Part shown: positions 6,273 to 15,122 of the stretch, one piece after another
Position numbering within the stretch: the first letter of the stretch is position 1
How the letters are laid out: the number at the start of each line of letters is the position of its first letter
Assembly (NCBI GenBank): GCA_041678005.1
Contig: JBAYOW010000031.1
Coordinates: forward strand, 1-26,009
Direction of reading: 5' to 3'
Length of the DNA: 26,009 nt
DNA from: Sulfurivermis sp041678005
Lineage (GTDB): Bacteria; Pseudomonadota; Gammaproteobacteria; Thiohalomonadales; Thiohalomonadaceae
Program-made: the position numbers and the translations under genes
Notes under the pieces: generated by a model
What the model saw: the letters and a program-made list of their open reading frames with translations, nothing else
What the model was told of the DNA's origin: nothing
Database searches by the model: none

Positions 6273-7022
6273 CTATTCCTCGTGTGCTGCATTGGCCTGG
6301 CTCTTTTTGCCGGCCTCAAGTTGACGAAAAAGCTCACGGCTACGCAATGGCCGTGGCCCAAGATACTGGGCGAGTATTGCGCGCATTAAGGTTTTAGCCT
6401 CGAGCAAGACCCGCTCATCGGCATTCTGTTCGTTGGCCAGGGCCAGCAAGGTAGAGCCATGCAGCAAGGGGCCATTATTTGCTGCGACCTCTGCCATCAT
6501 CGGCCCTTGCTGTAGATGGTAACAATAAACCAGATCAGCCTGAACGGCTCTATCAGAGCAAGCCTCTTGCTCCAGCAAAAGGCCATAACCGAGCTCCTGT
6601 AGCAAAGCCTTTTCAAACAGACGCAAGGTCCAGGCCATGCTTGCTGGCTTGCTGGCCAGGCGCTGTATAGCCAATGCATAGGCATGAAACAATTCTTCAT
6701 GTGGATCGTGCTGTTGCAACAAGCGCAACAATAATTCATTGAGATAAAAACCACTGAGCATTACCGCGCCAGTCAAAGGCAACACCGCTCCTGCGGCTTC
6801 CACATCGGTCAGTGTAAACAGTTCGCCACGCCCAGCCCATGATAGTAACAATGGTGTGAATGACTGCATTAGCCCGGACTTACGTTGCCGACCGCGCTTT
6901 ATCCCCCGTGCAACCAAAGCCAGCCTGCCAGCGTCACGACTAAACACTTCCAGCAGCAGACTGGACTCGCGATAAGGCCGCTGATGCAGGATGTATGCTG
7001 GTGTCAAGGATCCTCTGAACAA
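6273..7022 (-). CDS. recO: DNA repair protein RecO
   Basis: This 249-aa protein helps RecR load RecA on SSB-coated gapped DNA (RecFOR pathway). The N-terminal OB-fold is recognisable from PAYILHQRPYRESSLLLEVFSRDAGRLALVARGIKRG (about 8-45), followed by the helical C-terminal part with LNELLLRLLQQHDPHEELFHAY. The length is normal. The start is uncertain. The frame has a stop at 7041-7043, and only TTG codons (7022 or 7007) are available before the conserved region. An AGAGGA motif sits just before the second but very close to it. It follows era after 116 bases and precedes pdxJ by four. Confidence 0.94.
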   Translation of the reverse strand: MFRGSLTPAYILHQRPYRESSLLLEVFSRDAGRLALVARGIKRGRQRKSGLMQSFTPLLLSWAGRGELFTLTDVEAAGAVLPLTGAVMLSGFYLNELLLRLLQQHDPHEELFHAYALAIQRLASKPASMAWTLRLFEKALLQELGYGLLLEQEACSDRAVQADLVYCYHLQQGPMMAEVAANNGPLLHGSTLLALANEQNADERVLLEAKTLMRAILAQYLGPRPLRSRELFRQLEAGKKSQANAAHEE

Positions 7023-7138
7023 GTCTATACCGTTTTTGCTCTACTGTAGGGGCGGCGACCTCATCGCGCTTGATGTTTATCAGCCAGAGTGCTGGCCTCC
7101 TGCTATAAGCCACGTATAGCACGCATCAATGCCGACCA

Positions 7139-8041
7139 TTATTCTTCCGTATAGCCAAGGCTGGATAATGCCCGCTCATCATCTGACCAGCCACCCTTGA
7201 TCTTGACCCACAACTGCAGATACACCTTACTGGCAAAAAACCGCTCCATATCCAAACGAGCTGCTTGACCGACCTTTTTCAATACGTCGCCACCCTTGCC
7301 AATGACAATGGACTTCTGGCTATCCCGCTCCAGCCAAATCACTGCCGCAATATTGAGCAAGCCATCCTCTTCCTTGTATTGTTCAATCTGCACAGTCAAT
7401 TCATAAGGTAATTCCTGCCCTAAGGTACGCATCAGTTTCTCACGCACTATCTCGGCAGCAATAAAGCGTGAACTGCGATCTGTTATCTGGTCTTCTGCAT
7501 AGAATGGCGGGTTTTCCGGCAACTGTTGCACTATAGCTTTTTCAAGTTCGATTAAGTTATTTCGGCGTAAGGCAGACAATGGCACCAGTGCAGCAAAATC
7601 CATCTTGCCAGACAGTTTTGCCAACAAGGGCAGCAGCTCGGTCTTGTCCTTGATGTGGTCGATTTTGTTAACTGCAAGAATGACCGGTACCTTGGCCTGG
7701 CGCAGCTGTTGCAAGACAAATTCATCTTCCTCGCCCCAGCGGCTTGCCTCAACTACGAATACAATCAAATCCACTTCAGCCAGGACATTTTTCGCTGCGC
7801 GATTCATATAACGGTTGACTGCTTTTTTTGCCCGCAAATGCATACCTGGTGTATCGACAAACACAATCTGGTAATCCTGCGTGGTCTTGATGCCGAGAAT
7901 GCGATGGCGCGTAGTCTGTGGTTTACTGGAAGTGATGCTTATTTTCTGGCCGATGAGATGATTCATCAATGTGGATTTACCAACATTGGGCCGTCCCAGC
8001 AAGGCCACATAGCCACAACGAAAGTTAATATTATCAGTCAT
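7139..8041 (-). CDS. era: GTPase Era
   Basis: This 300-aa GTPase binds 16S rRNA during 30S subunit assembly. GTP-binding motifs are in order: G1 GRPNVGKST (16-24), switch region with SKPQTTRHR (39-47), G3 DTPG (63-66), G4 NKID (125-128) and G5 SAL (156-158). A C-terminal type II KH domain has KSIVIGKGGDVLKKVG (about 243-258). Two extra codons exist upstream (TTG at 8047), but the ATG at 8041 has a CAGGAA ribosome site at good spacing. It overlaps the rnc end by eight bases, the conserved rnc-era coupling. Confidence 0.97.
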   Translation of the reverse strand: MTDNINFRCGYVALLGRPNVGKSTLMNHLIGQKISITSSKPQTTRHRILGIKTTQDYQIVFVDTPGMHLRAKKAVNRYMNRAAKNVLAEVDLIVFVVEASRWGEEDEFVLQQLRQAKVPVILAVNKIDHIKDKTELLPLLAKLSGKMDFAALVPLSALRRNNLIELEKAIVQQLPENPPFYAEDQITDRSSRFIAAEIVREKLMRTLGQELPYELTVQIEQYKEEDGLLNIAAVIWLERDSQKSIVIGKGGDVLKKVGQAARLDMERFFASKVYLQLWVKIKGGWSDDERALSSLGYTEE

Positions 8042-8705
8042 GACCAAGTTCCTGCAGAATGATACTGGCAGCAGCCTGCTCTGCCTTGCGCCGACTGCCT
8101 GCCGTGGCCACCGCAGGTTTGGTCAACCCCTCGATAGAACAACTGATGGTAAAAACCTGATCATGAGCCTCACCTTCCATGGCGGAGATAGTGTAATTGG
8201 GCAAGGGTAGATGACGAGCCTGCAAGTATTCCTGCAAGCGCGTCTTGGGATCCTTGAGATTGGCATCGGGCTGCACGGCAGCGATCCGATCTTTGTATAG
8301 ACTCAGAATCAATTGCTGCACGCTCTCAATTCCACCATCCAGGTAAACCGCGCCAAAAATAGCCTCCATTGCATCAGCCAGGATTGACTCACGACGATAA
8401 CCACCACTTTTCAACTCACCCGGGCCAAGCTTGAGGTAGTCACCAAGATTGAGTTCGATAGCTACAAGGCTCAATGTATTACCCTTGACCAAAGATGCCC
8501 GCAGGCGACTGAGCGTGCCCTCATTGGCCTTGGGATAAAGCCTGTATAGTTCGGTGGAAATTGTGAAATTAAGAACAGAGTCGCCTAAAAATTCCAGTCT
8601 TTCATTATTATGGCCACCCACACTCCGATGGGTAAGCGCCGTTTCCAGCAAGCTCACATCACGAAAGGTATACGCAAGTTTGCGACAGAGTGAATCGAGA
8701 TTCAA
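8034..8705 (-). CDS. rnc: Ribonuclease III
   Basis: This 223-aa double-strand-specific endoribonuclease matures rRNA and processes structured mRNAs. The catalytic domain has NERLEFLGDSVL (E38, D42) and ILADAMEAIFGAVYLDGG (D111, E114), and a double-stranded RNA-binding domain covers about 152-221 (DPKTRLQEYLQ ... GSRRKAEQAAAS). The first codon is TTG, overlapping the stop of the DUF4845 gene (TTGA), with an AGAGGTGG stretch upstream as a possible ribosome site. In E. coli RNase III represses its own operon by cutting its leader; nothing here shows whether that holds. Confidence 0.97.
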   Translation of the reverse strand: MNLDSLCRKLAYTFRDVSLLETALTHRSVGGHNNERLEFLGDSVLNFTISTELYRLYPKANEGTLSRLRASLVKGNTLSLVAIELNLGDYLKLGPGELKSGGYRRESILADAMEAIFGAVYLDGGIESVQQLILSLYKDRIAAVQPDANLKDPKTRLQEYLQARHLPLPNYTISAMEGEAHDQVFTISCSIEGLTKPAVATAGSRRKAEQAAASIILQELGHD

Positions 8706-9079
8706 CGAGCCGCCACCTCTGCCATATCATCAAAGTGAACCAGAAAACTTATGTTGTATATGAATGGAACAACAGCCTCATATTCCATCGTCACGCGATA
8801 GACATTACCGGCGCGTTCTACAATGATATCTTCAGGATGCACACGTTCTACGTCATTTATTTGCAACCGCTTCATCAAGGCTTTGCGAATTTCAGCCGGA
8901 CTGCTACCTTGCAAACCTTGATCACTGGACAGGGATTTGAGGGAAGATGCTGCGTTAAAGTGCTCCATATAAACAGGGAACAATCTCAGCACGCCCATGA
9001 GTAAAATTCCTGCCACAGCGAGAATCAACACCCACGAAATCAATGTCATCCCTGCTTGACTTTGTTTACTGCAAATCAT
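8702..9079 (-). CDS. DUF4845 single-span membrane protein
   Basis: This 125-aa protein of unknown function is of the type conserved between lepB and rnc in many gammaproteobacteria (DUF4845). One hydrophobic segment (about 11-31) follows a short charged start, and the rest should be outside the membrane. The N-terminal run AGMTLISWVLILAVAGILL resembles a type IV prepilin N-terminus, but the glutamate expected at position five after the glycine is a serine. The frame opens at 9118. The ATG at 9079 is chosen because the GAGGAG at 9087-9092 then has proper spacing; an ATG at 9085 would be too close. It overlaps rnc by four bases. Confidence 0.88.
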   Translation of the reverse strand: MICSKQSQAGMTLISWVLILAVAGILLMGVLRLFPVYMEHFNAASSLKSLSSDQGLQGSSPAEIRKALMKRLQINDVERVHPEDIIVERAGNVYRVTMEYEAVVPFIYNISFLVHFDDMAEVAAR

Positions 9080-9183
9080 TTGCATTCTCCTCTGCCGTAT
9101 CACTAGAAACATAAACATTCATTTATCAGGATAACTAAAAACCATCCTGAAAATTTGCCACGTCTACGCCTACTGTTCTGCTA

Positions 9184-9981
9184 TTATTTAATACGACTGC
9201 CAATGCGACTCCAATCCAACACGCCTGCACCCGTATCCCAATTCATCCAGATGAAAAACGCCTTACCTACCAGGTTTTCTTCCGGAACAGTACCCCAGTA
9301 TCTGCTATCACGACTATTGTCGCGATTATCGCCAAGGACAAAATACTGTCCCGCGCCTACAGTACGCTCAAAGCCTTGATCAGGGGCTTCCGGTAACACC
9401 AGGATTTGATGCCTGGCATCAGCCGTCAGTTGCTCATTGCGCATACTGGCACCTGTCATTATCGCCCCTGAGCCACTACCAACATAGGCACCATCGGCCT
9501 CCTGCATCGCCATTTGCCCATTAATATAAAGTATTTTATTGCGGTAAGAGACTGTGTCACCAGGTACACCAACGACCCGCTTAATGTAATCAATTTTGGG
9601 ATTTTCCGGGTAGCGAAAGACAATGATATCGCCACGTTGTGGTGAACCAAGATCGAGAATACGCGTATTAAGCACAGGCAGACGCAGGCCGTAGGAGAAC
9701 TTGCTTACCAAAATAAAGTCCCCCACCAGCAAGGTCGGCATCATCGAGCCGGATGGAATACGGAATGGCTCAATAATAAATGAACGAATAATCAGAACAA
9801 TAAGAATTACCGGAAAGAACGAACGCGATAATTCAACCAGATAAGGGCGCTTGTCACCCTTGGCAGAAAAATCAGGGAATGAGTGCAGGCGGCGCCTTCT
9901 CGGACCCAAATAAACGAAATCAAGCAAGCAAATCAGGCCAGTAACTACACTGGCTATTACCAAAATCAGTGGGAAATCCAT
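9184..9981 (-). CDS. lepB: Signal peptidase I
   Basis: This 265-aa inner-membrane protease removes signal peptides from exported proteins. Two membrane segments lie at about 3-24 and 53-70. The catalytic serine is S79 in IPSGSMMPTL and the general base is K134 in DYIKRVVGVPGD. The C-terminal GDNRDNSRDSRYWGTVP box is intact. Length is somewhat below E. coli LepB (324), as in many other gammaproteobacteria. It starts two bases after the lepA stop. Like all exported proteins, the two small secreted proteins at the left end would need it. Confidence 0.97.
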   Translation of the reverse strand: MDFPLILVIASVVTGLICLLDFVYLGPRRRRLHSFPDFSAKGDKRPYLVELSRSFFPVILIVLIIRSFIIEPFRIPSGSMMPTLLVGDFILVSKFSYGLRLPVLNTRILDLGSPQRGDIIVFRYPENPKIDYIKRVVGVPGDTVSYRNKILYINGQMAMQEADGAYVGSGSGAIMTGASMRNEQLTADARHQILVLPEAPDQGFERTVGAGQYFVLGDNRDNSRDSRYWGTVPEENLVGKAFFIWMNWDTGAGVLDWSRIGSRIK

Positions 9982-9983
9982 GT

Positions 9984-11789
9984 TCAGCCCTTTTTGCCTA
10001 AATGCAGGACAGCAAAAAATGCCTCCTGCGGTATTTCAACCGACCCTAATTGCTTCATGCGTTTCTTGCCGGCCTTCTGCTTTTCCAGTAATTTGCGCTT
10101 ACGACTGATATCACCGCCATAACACTTGGCCAGGACATTTTTGCGCATGGCCTTAACATTAGTACGAGCAATGATATGCGAACCGATGGATGCCTGGATC
10201 GCTACATCGAACATTTGTCTGGGAATAAGCTCGCGCATCTTCTCAGCCAGCTCCCGCCCACGCGACTGAGCCTGATCACGGTGCACGATAACGGCCAGAG
10301 CATCAACCTTCTCACCATTGATCATGATGTCCAGCTTCACCAGATTGGCTGCCTGAAAACGATTAAACTGATAATCCATCGAAGCAAAGCCACGACTGCA
10401 TGACTTCAAACGGTCAAAGAAATCAAGCACAACCTCATTTAGCGGCAATTCGTAATTGAGCGAAACCTGCTTGCCAACAAACTGCATGTTTTTTTGCACG
10501 CCACGTTTTTCCGTGCATAAAGTCAACACATTGCCCAAATAATCCTGTGGCACCAAAATGTTTGCGTTAATTATCGGTTCACGTATCTCGGCAATATAAT
10601 TGAATTCTGGCAGATTGGCTGGATTGTCCACCTTGAGCACCTCGCCCTTGGTAGTGATTACCTCATAGACGACCGTTGGGGCGGTGGTGATCAGCTCCAG
10701 ATTATATTCCCGCTCCAGCCGCTCCTGGATGATCTCCATGTGCAACATGCCAAGAAAACCGCAGCGAAAACCAAAGCCAAGCGCCTGTGAAGTTTCTGGC
10801 TCATAGAACAGCGCAGCATCATTGAGGCGCAATTTGCCCAATGCCTCGCGCAAATTTTCATAATCCTCAGCGCTGATCGGAAACAGGCCAGCAAATACAC
10901 GTGGCTGTACCGGCTGAAAACCAGGTAGAGATGTGGATGCCGGATTGTCGGCCAAGGTAATGGTGTCGCCGACAGGCGCACCATCTATATCCTTAATGCC
11001 AGCAATGATGAAACCAACCTCACCCGCCTGCAGTACACCCGTATCCTTCATCTTAGGGGTAAAGATACCGACACGATCGACTGGATAGCTGCGGCCAGTA
11101 GACATGATGCTGATTTTTTGTTTGAGTTTGATTGCGCCGTGAACCACGCGCACCAACGACACTACGCCAAGATAATTATCAAACCATGAATCTATGATCA
11201 ATGCCTGCAGCAAACCCTTGCGATCGCCCTTGGGTGGGGGGATCCTGACTACCAACTGTTCAAGCAGCTCATCAATACCCAAACCAGTTTTGGCACTGAC
11301 CTTGACCGCTCCTACTGCTTCAATGCCGATAATTTCTTCAATTTCAGCGCTCACTCTTTCAGGCTCAGCTGCCGGTAAATCTATCTTGTTCAATACCGGC
11401 ATGACTTCCAACCCCTGATCGATGGCTGTGTAGCAGTTGGCAACTGTCTGCGCCTCTACGCCCTGCGAGGCATCAACAACCAATAGAGCCCCTTCACAGG
11501 CAGCCAGTGAGCGTGAAACCTCATAGGAAAAATCCACATGGCCTGGCGTATCAATGAAGTTGAGGTGATAAACCTCGCCATTGCGCGCCTTGTAATCCAG
11601 GGAAACACTGTGTGCCTTGATGGTGATACCACGCTCACGCTCCAAATCCATTGAGTCCAACACCTGAGCCTCCATCTCACGTTCACTCAGGCCACCACAG
11701 AGTTGAATGAGGCGATCGGCGATTGTGGATTTGCCGTGATCGATATGGGCTATGATGGAAAAGTTACGGATATGTTCGAGGTCACTCAC
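9984..11789 (-). CDS. lepA: Elongation factor 4 (LepA)
   Basis: This 601-aa translational GTPase acts on the ribosome, in initiation or back-translocation. Near the N-terminus is RNFSIIAHIDHGKST (8-22, G1), then RERGITIKAHSVSL (switch), IDTPGHVDFSYE (G3) and VLNKIDLP (G4). The C-terminal part has the LepA-specific CYGGDISRKRKLLEKQKAGKKRMKQ tail. GTG at 11789 gives the start MSDLEHIRNF seen in Pseudomonas-type LepA and the family length of about 600. A GTG five codons earlier (11804) is possible. It begins a new transcription unit after the terminator at 11897-11928. Confidence 0.96.
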   Translation of the reverse strand: MSDLEHIRNFSIIAHIDHGKSTIADRLIQLCGGLSEREMEAQVLDSMDLERERGITIKAHSVSLDYKARNGEVYHLNFIDTPGHVDFSYEVSRSLAACEGALLVVDASQGVEAQTVANCYTAIDQGLEVMPVLNKIDLPAAEPERVSAEIEEIIGIEAVGAVKVSAKTGLGIDELLEQLVVRIPPPKGDRKGLLQALIIDSWFDNYLGVVSLVRVVHGAIKLKQKISIMSTGRSYPVDRVGIFTPKMKDTGVLQAGEVGFIIAGIKDIDGAPVGDTITLADNPASTSLPGFQPVQPRVFAGLFPISAEDYENLREALGKLRLNDAALFYEPETSQALGFGFRCGFLGMLHMEIIQERLEREYNLELITTAPTVVYEVITTKGEVLKVDNPANLPEFNYIAEIREPIINANILVPQDYLGNVLTLCTEKRGVQKNMQFVGKQVSLNYELPLNEVVLDFFDRLKSCSRGFASMDYQFNRFQAANLVKLDIMINGEKVDALAVIVHRDQAQSRGRELAEKMRELIPRQMFDVAIQASIGSHIIARTNVKAMRKNVLAKCYGGDISRKRKLLEKQKAGKKRMKQLGSVEIPQEAFFAVLHLGKKG

Positions 11790-11849
11790 AAAAAGGTTTT
11801 CCACTCCATCTAATCAAGAGGTCATACACGGCTCCATGTTGTCATTCCA

Positions 11850-11872
11850 GTCCTGCTTATTTCATGCAGGAC
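11850..11872. repeat. 7-bp inverted repeat upstream of lepA
   Basis: GTCCTGC and GCAGGAC flank a 9-base loop, 61 bases or more upstream of the lepA start. No T-run follows on either strand, so it is not an intrinsic terminator. It may be a leader hairpin or regulator site for the lepA operon. Confidence 0.35.
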
Positions 11873-11896
11873 AAGAACGAACAAATCCGAGAACCC

Positions 11897-11928
11897 ATAA
11901 AATAAAGGCGCCCGATTGGTCGGGCGCC
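11897..11928 (-). terminator. Rho-independent terminator after the rpoE-degP-grx operon
   Basis: Read on the minus strand, GGCGCCCGA and TCGGGCGCC form a 9-bp GC-rich stem with a CCAA loop, followed directly by TTTATTTTAT. It lies 26 bases after the glutaredoxin-like stop codon, so it should end transcripts from rpoE through grx before lepA. Confidence 0.88.
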
Positions 11929-11953
11929 CTAATGAGTGAAATTGTACTGGAAA

Positions 11954-12199
11954 TCAGCAGGCCGCGAAATAGCCACGCACACGATCTGGATCCAGAAAAT
12001 AGTGACACAACTCACCACGCCCTGCTACCAACACCGGTACACGACTGCCATAGAGTTGTTCAAGCTGGTAGTCACCACCTATTTCAATAATTTCAAGCGC
12101 AAATCCCAGCTCCTGCTGCAACGGCCGCAAGGCAGCCAGCATGTCATCGCAAAGCGAACAGTCATAACGAACATATACAGTCAGCCCCTGCTCGGTCAC
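11954..12199 (-). CDS. Glutaredoxin-like protein (DUF836 type)
   Basis: This 81-aa thioredoxin-fold protein has a dithiol motif CSLC (C14, C17) directly after the first beta strand (LTVYVRYDC), and the cis-proline region SRVPVLV. This is the small glutaredoxin-like type often found beside degP or lepA. The partner and substrate are unknown. It starts with GTG overlapping the degP stop (GTGA, 12196-12199) and is the last gene before the terminator. Its position suggests a link to envelope stress, but it has no signal peptide and should be cytoplasmic. Confidence 0.88.
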   Translation of the reverse strand: MTEQGLTVYVRYDCSLCDDMLAALRPLQQELGFALEIIEIGGDYQLEQLYGSRVPVLVAGRGELCHYFLDPDRVRGYFAAC

Positions 12200-13626
12200 T
12201 TGGGGATACGTATAGCAAGAAATATCGGCCCACTGCGGCGCTGCACCAACACAGGGATTGATTTACCTGCCTGCAGATCTGCCACCAGCTTGTTAAAGTG
12301 CGCGACATTATCCACATCCACATTATTCAACTTGAGCAGCACATCACCGCGCCGAATACCGGCCTCCTGCGCTGGGCCCTGCTCCACTGATTGCACCAGC
12401 ACGCCCTTCTGTTCCAGGTTCATGGCCTTGCGCTGTTCTGCGCTCAGCTCGATGACAGTAATACTGAGACGATTGGTACTGGGAGCCGCCTTGCCTTCGG
12501 CCAGGCTCATCTCCTCGTCCTTGGGCAACTCCTCCACCTGCACCGACAAACTCTTGCGCTTGCCATCACGCATGACTACAATCGTGGAATTCACGCCAAT
12601 CGGGCTACTACCGACCACCGGTGGCAAATCTGACGAGGTATGTATAGCCTTGCCAGCAAACTCAAGGACGACATCACCTACCTTGATCCCCGCCTTGGCA
12701 GCAGGGCCATCCTTGAGCACTTTGGCCACCAACGCGCCGGCAGGCTGCTTCATGCCAAATGATTCAGCCAACTCACGTGTCACATCCTGAATCAACACGC
12801 CCAACCAGCCGCGTGCCACATAACCCTTGTCCTTGAGTTGCGCCACCACATCCAGTGCCACTTCCATAGGAATGGCAAAGGACAGCCCCATGAAACCACC
12901 CGTACGGCTATAGATCTGCGAATTGATGCCTATAACCTCGCCATCGAGATTGAACAATGGCCCACCTGAATTACCTGGATTGATCGCCACATCGGTCTGA
13001 ATAAAAGGCACATAGCTCTCACGTGGCAGACTACGCCCCAAAGCACTCACCACACCCACGGTCACCGAATGATCAAAACCGAAAGGTGAACCAATGGCCA
13101 TCACCCACTCACCTACCTTGATCTCTTTATCCTTACCGACCTTGACCACAGGCAAGTCACTGGCCTCGATCTTCAGCAGGGCCAGATCACTCCGCTTGTC
13201 GGTACCGATAAGTTTTGCCACCAGTTCACGTCTATCGCTGAGCCTGACAAGAATTTCATCGGCCTTCTCCACGACATGGTTGTTGGTCAGGATATAGCCA
13301 TCACTGCCGATGATGAAACCTGAGCCTAGCGAACGGGCCTCGCTTTCATCATCAGGCTCAAAGCCGCCCTCAGGATTACCGAAGAAATGTCGAAACAAGT
13401 CATTCCATGGCCCATTCTCAGGCAGCTCCGGCATAGGCAGACCATGCGGCAGACCACGCGTTGAACGTGTCTGGACCTTTTGCTTGGTACTGATATTCAC
13501 CACAGTTGGACTGTATTTTTCCACCAGTACGGTAAAGTCCGGCAGCTCGGCGGCAACCGCGCGGCCAGTCAGTAATAAGGTAAACAGGAAAAAAAGACTG
13601 AAAACAGAGAGATTTGAATATTTCAT
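12196..13626 (-). CDS. mucD: Periplasmic serine endoprotease DegP/MucD
   Basis: This 476-aa HtrA-family protease-chaperone degrades misfolded envelope proteins. A signal peptide covers residues 1-26 (cleavage after AVAA). The trypsin-like domain carries H117 (LTNNHVV), D147 (RSDLALLK) and S220 (NPGNSGGP). Two PDZ domains follow at about 265-350 and 385-470 (GWLGVLIQDV; KGVLVQSVEQGPAQEAGI). Placement directly after rpoE-rseA-rseB-rseC matches the algU-mucABCD cluster, hence the symbol; degP would also be valid. The gap to rseC is four bases. The ribosome site is weak, which fits translation coupled to rseC. Confidence 0.95.
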   Translation of the reverse strand: MKYSNLSVFSLFFLFTLLLTGRAVAAELPDFTVLVEKYSPTVVNISTKQKVQTRSTRGLPHGLPMPELPENGPWNDLFRHFFGNPEGGFEPDDESEARSLGSGFIIGSDGYILTNNHVVEKADEILVRLSDRRELVAKLIGTDKRSDLALLKIEASDLPVVKVGKDKEIKVGEWVMAIGSPFGFDHSVTVGVVSALGRSLPRESYVPFIQTDVAINPGNSGGPLFNLDGEVIGINSQIYSRTGGFMGLSFAIPMEVALDVVAQLKDKGYVARGWLGVLIQDVTRELAESFGMKQPAGALVAKVLKDGPAAKAGIKVGDVVLEFAGKAIHTSSDLPPVVGSSPIGVNSTIVVMRDGKRKSLSVQVEELPKDEEMSLAEGKAAPSTNRLSITVIELSAEQRKAMNLEQKGVLVQSVEQGPAQEAGIRRGDVLLKLNNVDVDNVAHFNKLVADLQAGKSIPVLVQRRSGPIFLAIRIPK

Positions 13627-13630
13627 AGAT

Positions 13631-14137
13631 TTAATTTACTTGTGATTTACCAGGGATAAAATGAAGAACATCAGCATTGGCCATGCGGCGCAGAATCACT
13701 GCCTGCTGGCGTGTCTGATCTGTGCCTTTGGCACTACGGTAAGTTTGATAGGCATGCAGGCCAAAAAATCCGGCAAGCATCCCGGCCAAGCCACCCAATA
13801 TGACGGGCAACTCACCTCCGTTCAAAGCAAAAAAGCCAGCTGCACTTTTGGCCAGCAAGGAGCCAGCCAACAGACTCAATAAGGGAAACAAATAAAGCCA
13901 GGCCGAACCCCAGACCAGTACCGACTCGTGAATACCGACGATGACCTCCTCGCCAGGTTGCGCACCAATAGGATTCAATGCCTTCACTTCATGTTGGCGG
14001 GCGGCAAAGAAACCTGACAAGGAGCCCGTACCACATGCACTACGCGCCGAACAACTACCGCAACTGGATTGTCTGGCAGTCTGTATCCAGGCTGAATTGC
14101 CAGCTGCGCGAATGACACGACCTGTTGCTTCAAGCAT
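13631..14137 (-). CDS. rseC: SoxR-reducing/sigma-E regulatory protein RseC (MucC)
   Basis: This 168-aa inner-membrane protein is of the RseC/MucC family, related to RsxC-system assembly that reduces SoxR and a minor modulator of sigma-E. The cytoplasmic N-terminal part has a cysteine cluster C26-x2-C29-x5-C35 (SCGSCSARSACGTG). Two membrane segments follow (SAWLYLFPLLSLLAGSLLA and LPVILGGLAGMLAGFFGLHA). The frame extends to 14197, but the ATG at 14137 begins the conserved EATGRVI stretch, one base after the rseB stop. The cysteines suggest a metal or iron-sulfur site, inferred from the family. Confidence 0.92.
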   Translation of the reverse strand: MLEATGRVIRAAGNSAWIQTARQSSCGSCSARSACGTGSLSGFFAARQHEVKALNPIGAQPGEEVIVGIHESVLVWGSAWLYLFPLLSLLAGSLLAKSAAGFFALNGGELPVILGGLAGMLAGFFGLHAYQTYRSAKGTDQTRQQAVILRRMANADVLHFIPGKSQVN

Positions 14138-14138
14138 C

Positions 14139-15122
14139 TCACTCAATCCTCTGCACTGCTTCGCCAATGCGCTGCGCTGTCCGTGACGGCACTTCACCCA
14201 TCACGGTAATAACATGATCAAGATAATGCCGTCTGTATGTATTTACCGCCCCCAGTCGCAGACTGTCCACCAGATCTTGCTGCTGAGCACTCATGGGCTC
14301 GATGAATACCGACACCGAAGCCAGGCCGTCACTGAACAACAAGTGTTCCACCTGAATATTTCCAGACATGACATGGCGACGGTGATTTTCCAGCACAAAC
14401 CCTGCTGGCAACTGACTTACCCACCAGTTTTTTGTGCCCTGCACTGCCATCTTGGGCGCGCCACGCTGCCAGATCACATCACGGCCATGTGTTTCAGCTG
14501 CCAATAATTCTTCAGGAACCTGCTCATAGAATTTCAACCCGGTAAACATAAGCTGCTCTACAACGCGTCCTTCTTCATTGTAAAGCTCGGAACGCAACAA
14601 CAAGCCCTTCTGTTGATGCAGCCAGAAGGCATGACCATATCGCTGATCATCCTTGGGCGTGATAAGAATTTTGTGTGCATTGTGGCCGGCAACACGATCC
14701 ATATCGGCATCACTAATATCGTAATATTGCAGCAATGTTTCCAGTCGCGCCGGCAGATTCAAAGGGCGACGACGGGACGGCCCGGCATTCTCTTCTACCA
14801 CGGCATTATCATCTGGCAGGATACAGATAACACGCTCGCTGTCACGCAGGACCTCACGGACAGGTCCACTAAGGCTCAACAGACGTTCCCGTTCAACACC
14901 ATCATTATTACTGTGCACGATGCGCATGGCTTGCATGTGGCCATCATGAAAATAGACAAAGGTGCCATCGTAATTCAGCTGATGGGCCGCTTCCGACATA
15001 CGTTCCAGCCATTGCTGCGGGTTTGATATGTCCTCGAAACCAGAAACATCCTCAGCCCAGGCTATCTGAGACAAGAACAATGCCAGGAGCAAGCCATGGC
15101 TGGAGAAAATGCCAGGGCGCAT
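14139..15122 (-). CDS. rseB: Sigma-E regulatory protein RseB (MucB)
   Basis: This 327-aa periplasmic protein binds the anti-sigma factor RseA and protects it from cleavage until mislocalised lipoproteins or LPS displace it. A signal peptide covers about 1-23 (ending AWA). The LolA-like N-terminal domain begins at PQQWLERMSEAAHQLNYDGTFVY, and the C-terminal domain includes the PAGFVLENHRRHVM and HLLFSDGLASVSVFIEP segments typical of MucB/RseB. Length is usual for the family. Its ATG overlaps the rseA stop by one base (TAATG). Confidence 0.95.
   Translation of the reverse strand: MRPGIFSSHGLLLALFLSQIAWAEDVSGFEDISNPQQWLERMSEAAHQLNYDGTFVYFHDGHMQAMRIVHSNNDGVERERLLSLSGPVREVLRDSERVICILPDDNAVVEENAGPSRRRPLNLPARLETLLQYYDISDADMDRVAGHNAHKILITPKDDQRYGHAFWLHQQKGLLLRSELYNEEGRVVEQLMFTGLKFYEQVPEELLAAETHGRDVIWQRGAPKMAVQGTKNWWVSQLPAGFVLENHRRHVMSGNIQVEHLLFSDGLASVSVFIEPMSAQQQDLVDSLRLGAVNTYRRHYLDHVITVMGEVPSRTAQRIGEAVQRIE

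Noticed and set aside
11936..12790. 284-codon plus-strand frame over the glutaredoxin-like and degP genes
   Set aside because: It runs across the terminator side and antisense to degP, and shows low-complexity shadow composition.
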